From the NCBI RefSeq assembly GCF_964199755.1, contig NC_133896.1, positions 64,955,142-65,019,141 on the forward strand: 64,000 nt of DNA, given 5' to 3'. A program made the position numbers and the translations under genes. This document shows positions 56,606 to 64,000 of the stretch, piece after piece. The first letter of the stretch is position 1. Each line of letters starts with the position of its first letter. This DNA is from Larus michahellis (lineage: Eukaryota; Chordata; Aves; Charadriiformes; Laridae). The notes under the pieces are model-generated. The model searched no databases and was not told where the DNA came from. It saw nothing but the letters and a program-made list of their open reading frames with translations.

Positions 56606-59600
56606 TAAATGATTTTCAAAGTCCCATTCCACCTCAAATAAAAAGGCCCATAGAAACAGCAGAAAAATAAGTGAATTATGTGAATAAGTCTTATTTGGAA
56701 AAACTATTTTGTTGCTGTTTTTCATAAATTATCTTTGACTTTCATTCCAGTTAAGCATTTTTCTCCCATCATTACCTCCATTCCCTCTGCCCGAGGATCC
56801 CAGGCAGTTTGCCCTGACCGTTTCCACCTCCTTTACTCTTTGGCACAGGTTAAAGCCTAAAGCTCAGAAACCCTGAGAAGAAGCTTTGCTGCAAAACCCA
56901 GTCTGCAGACTAGGCAAAATAAGCACATTCTTCCCTAGTATTTGAATATATTTCTTCAAAGGAAGACGGTAAACTAGACATAAGAGGCAAGGTGCCATTG
57001 CAATGCTTTCTTTGCACAGATGACAGTAATGGCTACGATGCTTTTTATTCTTTTTGTGGTACTTCATCTCTTTCTTCAAGCAGACCCATGTAACATTGCA
57101 CTTGAAGTGGAAGTAGAAAAGCCCATTCTGAGGAACCCACACGGTTGCAGTCGTGAGCTCTGCAGTCCAACAAAGCTCTTCAACACATGTTTAAGTCTAA
57201 GACGTGAGCTCAAGAGCTTGTTGTGATCAGGGGCCACTCCTCAGTAGCCTACGAGTTTACAGAGAGAGAGGAGCAGCAATATTTGAATGCTTGGCTTTAG
57301 AAGGAGGGCTCTCAAGCTGTGGAAGTACCATGGATCAGGGTGCTGAAGGATGTTCAACTCCTTGTTTAGCCAGAAACAGGTTAGGTAGCAAGGATGCTGA
57401 AGAGGCACTACACCTTATCTTAAGCCTGTATTTGCACCCTTTCCTTTGCAACAGCGTCACCATCCATTTGGTCCTGCAGTGAACGGGTTCAAACATTAAA
57501 CCAGGCAAAAACAAATCAGGCTTTCCTTCCAGGGCTAGTTTTCATTTGATTTCATTCCCTGAACCATTTGGTTTTGTTCCCTGAATGAGGTCATAGGATC
57601 AGAAAGGTGGGAGTGTGCAGCGTGCAGCAGGAAGAGAGAGATGGCGCCACATTAGAACGGCCTAAAACTGTTGTGGAACTGCACTGTTAGGTACAGTTGC
57701 TCTCACCCTTAGCAGAAAGCTGGTCTATGTCCTGTTTCTTTCATTCTCTGGTAAAATAATGGGATGGAGAGAGTGCAAAACCTACAAAATCAGCCTGATC
57801 AGTTCCTGCACCCCTCAGCCACACAGTTACAAGGTGTGACCGATTACTGGGTATAAAAAGCTCTTCATTTCTTGGAAAATTTGAGTATTGAAAAGAAGGT
57901 CCCTTTCATGCATGTGTTCTCATCTCACTCTGTTTGCTTTTCATATCTTGCAACAAAGAGAAGTTATGCTGTTGTTAGGTTGGTAGTAGGAGAATTTCAA
58001 AACAGTTTTGTGTCTACTGACTGCGCATCTGTTGGCTGTCAGGTATTATTCAGATTCCTTTTTGCTTTGAGAGAGATGGATGGCAACATTTTAAAAGATA
58101 CCAAATAACCATCCTGCAATAAAGCTTTTGGTAAGCGTGAAAATCATTAGGCCAGACAGGCAGGTAGCTGTTCAGGGCCTGCTAGAGTGGGAGTGTGAAA
58201 AGGAATTGGAGAATAGGCTCTTAGATCCAGAGGGAGAATTTCTCTTCTCTCTTCTTTCCCCTTGTATTTCTGAGCCTCAGAGGAAAAAACCCACTAACAG
58301 CATGAAAGTTAGCAATATTGGAAATGTTGTGGAGAAAGCAATGGTGAAGGGTACAAATGCAGCTGACACGAACGCATTGAAAACTCCTGTCATAGATCCC
58401 TGAGTTCTTTGGGGCAATGAAACCTTTATGTGCTCTCTATGCGAGTGCTGTGACCTGATAAGACTTCTAAACTGTAACACAATGCCAATGGAAAGAAAAG
58501 ATAAGTGCAGCAAAAAGCAGCGTGCTGACTAGGAGGTAAAAACATTGACACTGACACAGGTTTTTCTTTTGAACTCAAGCTCATGGCTATTATTTTACCT
58601 AAGTCATACTAGTGAGAAATAGCTGTAAACAAGTTTCAGTCCATTAACATGAAATATTTTTCATCAGCAGATGTCAATACACTTCATGAAGAAGTCAGTA
58701 TGATTGGCATCATTTTGCAAATGGGGAAACTGAGGCATAGAAAAGTAGCAGAGTTTGATTCAAGGTCATTCATCTCTCTGGCAGTACCACAGTGAATACA
58801 AACCAGGAATCCAACATTTTCTGCAACATTATCTTATTTAAAGTGTGTGTGTGTATTTGTACATATACATGCACACACATATATACACAAACATGTATAC
58901 TAGCAGATATTCTAGAAATATTTGGAAGTATAATTCCATACTATTCCATACTAGGAATCACTTTGTCAGGAAGGCATTGAGCACAATTTATTGAAGAGGG
59001 TTCAGAATAATCTTATCTCTAATCACTTTCACCTTTGTAATCCATTAAAAGACACATCTCTGTTGTGCCTTCCATCTAATTTTTTTTTCAAGAGACCCTA
59101 CTGATCTGACATTTATTGATCTGAGCTTGTCTTCCAAATTGCTAATTTGTTTATGTGCTCCTAAATGGCTCTAACCGTGTTTCTGCCAGGCTTCTGGTAG
59201 AATATGAAATAGGCTTTTTTTGATAAATGAACATTCAACTTGTATAGTTTTTATATCAATATTTGATTGTTGCTCAACATGTTTTTACAAAATACTTTAA
59301 TATAGTGAAGGAGAACACCAGCCCGTGGGTACAAAGGCTAGTTTTGTAAATGCTGTAACTTATCCTTTCAGTGAATGCATTTAAGTTAGCTGAAGTTAGC
59401 CTGCCTAAAATTGTCCCAAGGGAACAATGTGATCTATTTTTTTATTCCTTAAAAGGTACATTTCCATTATCACAGACCCTGAAAATTAAAGACATATTGG
59501 CTATTATAAAGAAATAATAATTTAGTAAGTATCGAATACAAGCCACGAAGTTACTTTTTTCCTTCAAGATGATCCCATCTCTTCCAGTCATACAGGAATA

Positions 59601-61124
59601 CATTCAAGTATGAAATGGTGGGTGGGGAGGTAGCAAGGATGATACAATGGGACCAAGTGTTTTGTGCCAGCACTGTATACTTCCTTATTAATTTGGAGAG
59701 TAACAAATCATATTTGTTTTATTTTTCCTGTTATGCTTGGTCAGGTACTTAATTTGTTGTGATGCTGTTCTGATCTTCTGTTATTTTAAGAGGCAGAACT
59801 GATTTGAAATTTGCTAGAGGTACTTCCACTTGAAATCACTTTTTTATCCACTTTCTTTGGGTAGATGTTTATGATTTCATTAGGAAGGTGGTATAATGTT
59901 TTCATACTACTGTGGGAGTCTGTCGCACTGTAACTTCTCAGGAAATTCTTTCTTCCTGAGGAGATCACTGTTAATCTTCAAGGGACTTTTCTAGGTGACA
60001 TGTTACAAAAAGATGCACTGAAATTAAATGCTCAGAGGATAGATTTGATCCTAACATCTGCTGGGGATACTGAAAAGTGAGATCATCAGAAACTCTCATT
60101 TTTAAAGCCACCGTTGGGCTATCAGAGGCAGATTGAGGACTTTCAGCCAAGTAAAGTCTGTAGGCTCCTGGCAGTGGAGGTGTTGAAGGTGGCACTCTTC
60201 CTTTTGCAGCAGATTCCTAAGTGAGTCTGGGGTATGATATGGATGCAGGCCTGGCAGTAAGAGGCTGAGCCCACTTGAAGCCACTCTGTTTGCCCTCCTT
60301 GGCATCCTGTTTTCCTTAGGGATCTGCTAAATCCCAACTCAGTTCATTGCAGTTTGCCTGTGTGTACTTTCAGGACAAAATCCACCTCTTAATTTCCATT
60401 CTGAAGCAGTAACTTTTGCAGACTCACTGTCTGGCTGGCTGCAATCCATTTCATTGGCCCTATTACCACCTAGTGGCCAACAGGAAAGAGTTTGCATCTA
60501 AGTGTCATGTTTTTAACTAAGAAAAGCCAGGACAAAAAGATCTAGCTCCAGAGAGAGAGGTGAGCGTATTACCAGCAACTTAAATGGACCAGAATTTCCT
60601 CTCTTATCCATGCCATCTTTGGATCTGATTGATCGCGACTCCATTTTATCTCTTTGTAACATGTTGTAATGTTACTGCCTGGCATATGTTTTGGGTGCTT
60701 CAAAAGCAGAGGGGAGAGATGGCAAACTTGTTAACTATGGAAGTTAAAGTCTCCTCTTAGTAGGAGAGCAGCAAGATAGTCAGGAAAGCACTCGAGCAAC
60801 TAAAACACCAAGGAACAGGAACATTCTCTTCTTTCATGCATAGAGTAAGAGCTGCACTTCTGAGAACTGGAGAAGAACAAAGTCTCTGTACAGAACCTGG
60901 GCACAGTAGGAAAGATTCACAGGTTCCTATATCCTACAGCACTGGCTTTGTGAAATTAAATCACATAGTACAAGATGATATATAAGAGATATTTATGGCA
61001 TTTATGAAATTATTTAAATACTTTCTGTTCCACTCTAGTGTTGTAGTTATTGATTATGAACTAGAAAATTAATTCCGTAACTCTCTCAGCTTGAAGAGAA
61101 ATGTGAAGATGGGGATACAGCCAT
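56606..61124. other. Intergenic, no recognised gene
   Basis: No gene, RNA or clear transposon recognised in 4.5 kb. A TG/CA alternating tract occurs at 58843-58900. Short open frames (for example 58128-58403) show no recognisable domain. Confidence 0.6.
58843..58900 (+). repeat. TG/TA/CA alternating tract
   Basis: (TG)n at the left and CA/TA units at the right, giving self-complementary purine-pyrimidine alternation over about 58 bp. Confidence 0.85.
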
Positions 61125-61540
61125 GAAGCTTCTTCTCATTTAAGGCTGAGAGACCTGGGTCTGTTTAGCCTGGAGAAGAGAAGACTGAGAGGGAATCACA
61201 TCAATGCTTATAAATATCTACAGGGCGGGTGTCAAGATGAGGCCAGACTCTTTTCAGTGGTGGCCAGCAACAGGACAAGGGGCAACAAGAGGGTACAAAC
61301 TGTAACTCCAGAAATTCCATCTCAATATGAGGAGAAACTTCTTTACTCTGAGGGTGGCAGAGCACTGGAACAGGCTGCCCGGAGAGGTGGTGGAGTTTCC
61401 TTCTCTGGAGATATTCAAAACCTGCCTGGACATGGTCCTGTCCAACCTGCTGTAGGTGAACTTGCTTTGGCAGGGAGGGTGGACTAGATGATCTCTGAAG
61501 CTCCCTTCCAGCCCCTACCATTCTGTGATTCTGTGATTTG
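61125..61540 (+). mobile_element. CR1 LINE 3' fragment with octamer tail, plus orientation
   Basis: Good-quality CR1 3' end: CTGTTTAGCCTGGAGAAGAG, AGAGCACTGGAACAGGCTGC, GGTGGACTAGATGATCTCTG, then CCATTCTGTGATTCTGTGAT. 5'-truncated. It looks less diverged than the other copies except perhaps the inserted one at 34336. Confidence 0.92.
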
Positions 61541-62439
61541 CTGGTAACTCAGAATTCCCCCAGGAATTGTAATAATTCAAAGGACATCTCAGGCTCAGAA
61601 AAACAGAGAGCATAAAGGTGTCACCTCCTATGTACACAGTAATATATGCTTATCATGCCTTTGGATGTGACAGACTGACATTTTACCAGGTTTTGCTATG
61701 GTCAAAATTTATCTAGACAATGCTTCCTTTGTTCTTATGGATAATCTCAGTATTTACTGAGGCTCCTGGATGTCCAACTGACTGCACATGTGCTTTACCT
61801 CCTGCCAATAATGGTTCATCTATAAAGCACGCACCGAGAGCAAATGGATAAAAACAACCAGAGCCAAGAACCTTGACCACAGAAGAGTTCTCCTCATTAC
61901 AACAAACAGGCTGAAGTCCCCAGCAATTTCATTCATTACAAGTCTCGCCAGTGCAGGCAGACCTTGACTTTATTCTATCAACCTTTTTTGATCCACTCAA
62001 AACAGGAGCTGTGGAGTAGTCGGTGTCTTGCACTTTTCATTTAGAGTTGTTTTTCTTTCATGTTTTTTCTAGGTTTTCTCTTAAGACAAAGTTAAAAGGC
62101 ACATTTCAATCAACTGTGCTCAAGCTCACGCCCTGAATTCCCATGGGGGGAGAAAAAACAACAAAACTTTCTACTGAAAAGTGAAAAACAAAACTCTGTG
62201 CTCCAATTATGTTAATAAGGAATCTATCTGGAGGATGGGAGTAAAGGGCTGAGGAGAATTAATGGAGGAGAAAAAAAAAACAATTTAATTATTTATATTT
62301 GAGTCAATGCATCTGACATCTTGCGCTCCAGGGGCCTCACTGTCAATAAAAATATACCACCAAATACTATTAAAGAAACTGTACAGCAGCATTTCCTCTT
62401 TCATAGGAGGCATAAAATATATTAAAATATACATCAGAA
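61541..62439. other. Intergenic, no recognised feature
   Basis: AT-rich sequence with a few A-runs near 62270. Nothing recognised. Confidence 0.65.
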
Positions 62440-62705
62440 TTATACGGTCATAGAAAATAGGACTGGAAGGGACCTCAGTTAATCATCACGATCATGTTGG
62501 CACCTCATGCCTAAAATATACTTGGCAGACATCTGGAAAACCTCTAGCAGTGGACATCCCACAACTTCTTTGAACTGTCTATTCACTATCCTTAGTATTA
62601 GTCCCTGGTGAGAAAGCACACACTTACACTTGAAGCCCTGTCCTGGTGTACCAAAAACCATCCTTTTACAGTGCAGCTGGAAGCTACTGTAGACCACTGG
62701 AGTTA
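62440..62705 (-). mobile_element. Old CR1-type LINE 3' fragment, minus orientation
   Basis: Begins CATAGAAAATAGGACTGGAA followed by GGGACCTCAGTTAATCATC and, further on, CACAACTTCTTTGAACTGT, resembling reversed older CR1/L3-like 3' ends. Strongly diverged, boundaries approximate. Confidence 0.65.
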
Positions 62706-63335
62706 GTCCTGTCAGTCTCTCTCTTTCCTTTATATGTAATATTAGCCTAGTCTTATATGCCTGCTGACAGCTGTTGCTAAGCAGTCCCTAAAGAATAAGA
62801 TATTTTCTCAGATTCTTGTCTCAGCTGGGTCTAGATTCTGCCCATTCACAAGTGTGGGTACAAAAAGGAGGAACAGAAAATGAAGCTGAGAGAGGAGCAA
62901 ATACAACACCTGAAAGATGTTATTGTGGCCTTGTATTGGCTGCATAAGTTCTGCCATTTTTCCTCTGAGCTGCATGTCAGGACTAATGAGAAGTGATGGC
63001 AAGGAGCACGAGGGTAAATATAGTTGATCAAGTGTAATAGACCATGAAGCTTTCATGCACTGGTAATCAGAAATTTGGTTAAATGCCTGCTTTCCCCTCC
63101 TTCTCAGTACACCAGTTGCCACCCTGTGCCCTTACCACCAGCAGGACAGGGACAGGAGTAGGACTCTCCTAGGTGTACATGGCTTCAGTTGTGCCCTGAG
63201 GAATTTGTTTTCAAACACAATCAGAAAATACCTGGAATTGTGGATTTAGGTGGTTTTGTCTTTTTTTTCTTTTCTTTTTTTTTTTTTTTTTAATTCTGTT
63301 TTACATTACCTATGGAGTACCCTGTCAAGTAGCAG
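62706..63335. other. Intergenic, no recognised gene
   Basis: No gene seen. A T-rich tract occupies 63258-63292. Confidence 0.6.
63258..63292 (+). repeat. T-rich tract
   Basis: Poly-T interrupted by single C, adjoining a short CR1 tail. Confidence 0.9.
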
Positions 63336-63395
63336 CACACACTTTGGACTTGATGATCTTAAAGGTCTTTTCCAACCTAAAAGATTCTATGTTTC
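63336..63395 (+). mobile_element. Short CR1 LINE 3' tail, plus orientation
   Basis: TTGGACTTGATGATCTTAAA and GGTCTTTTCCAACCTAAAAG followed by ATTCTATG: the last 60 bp of a CR1 element. Confidence 0.85.
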
Positions 63396-63510
63396 ACATC
63401 ACATTGTTTCCTCCATTTCGTCTGGTACCTGGAGCTTTGTAACTGTGCACTACACAAATCCAGACACTCTCCTTTTGATGCTTAGCTTCACATCATCTTG
63501 AAAAAAATTC

Positions 63511-63516
63511 TTTATT
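63511..63516 (-). terminator. Possible minus-strand polyadenylation signal AATAAA near the right edge
   Basis: AATAAA on the minus strand followed by a T-run and then a GT-rich stretch. By synteny the next minus-strand gene to the right would be NUP205, but no exon of it is recognised, so the link is speculative. Confidence 0.25.
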
Positions 63517-64000
63517 GAAATTGAATGTCTAGCAGCCCCTGCTATTTGAGTGTGATTTTCACAAACAATGGAATTACTTCTGTACTTGTATTCTTGGCGC
63601 TTGTATCTGCTGTGTATTTTTAGCACAAATTTGTTTTCACCCAAAACCAGTTTAAAATATTTTACTGCTGAATTAAGATAATGATATGGTAGATTTTTAG
63701 CAGGAAATGAACCTATTTCTAATTTAAATGTTGTAGGCTTTTCAGAGAACTGATCTCTTTTCATAATGTTTGGAAAACCTACTGTTTTATGTAACTGAAA
63801 ATTCAGCCACAACTGGTAAAATAATTAAGAATTCCATTTGTGCATAGTGTGCAGCAGGAAACAAGCGACTCCAACCAGTTTGTTTGCTTGACTGAGTAGA
63901 CAGTTTTAAAAATGACATTGGCGCCTATGAGCACAGAATCACATCCAGATCCAGTGCCCTTCCAAACGCAATCTCTTCTCAGCAAACATGCCCCGCGATG

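Noticed and set aside
63450..63812. 120-codon minus-strand open frame near the right edge as a possible NUP205 exon
   Set aside because: The translation does not resemble any part of NUP205 that I can recall and it runs across a likely polyadenylation signal; at most it is 3'UTR.
1..64000. tRNA, rRNA, CRISPR array, or prokaryote-type operon
   Set aside because: No cloverleaf with A/B boxes, no spaced direct-repeat array and no ribosome-binding-site gene pattern were seen; the window is vertebrate nuclear DNA.

Overview
The window is nuclear DNA of a bird. Its interspersed repeats are CR1 LINE fragments, its genes have short GT-AG introns, and it holds a solo retroviral LTR of a type I associate with neoavian genomes (that last point is from memory). 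The gene order, SLC13A4 tail-to-tail with STMP1, matches the amniote FAM180A - SLC13A4 - STMP1 - NUP205 neighbourhood (human 7q33).

Layout. (1) 417-26052, plus strand: a complete SLC13A4 coding region in 16 exons, including a 40-nt exon too short to stand out in any open-reading-frame scan. The joined product is 633 aa. A 3'UTR of about 1.4 kb runs to overlapping AATAAA signals at 27432-27453. (2) 27480-35230: intergenic spacer between the two convergent 3' ends. It carries an unexplained GC-richer patch (about 27850-28520), an 80-bp foldback (29679-29758), a decayed CR1 reverse-transcriptase fragment (about 30855-32085), and a CR1 that has been interrupted by a second CR1 of opposite orientation (33857-34725). 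(3) 35235-41706, minus strand: STMP1, a 49-aa mitochondrial micropeptide in three exons, with a CpG-island promoter at about 41215-41990. (4) 42000-64000: about 22 kb upstream of STMP1 with no gene I can recognise. It holds several CR1 pieces, one 578-bp solo LTR with 5-bp target duplications (56023-56600), and a possible minus-strand polyadenylation signal near the right edge. That signal could mark the 3' end of the next gene (NUP205 expected by synteny), but I see no NUP205 exon.

The two genes are not functionally linked. SLC13A4 is a plasma-membrane sodium-sulfate cotransporter and STMP1 is a single-pass inner-mitochondrial-membrane microprotein. They are neighbours by conserved synteny only. 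Every CR1 or LTR copy I recognise lies outside the two transcription units. I found no convincing new biological system; the best items for a second look are the micropeptide gene, the foldback element, the nested CR1, the LTR, and the variable cytosolic loop of SLC13A4 encoded by three small exons.
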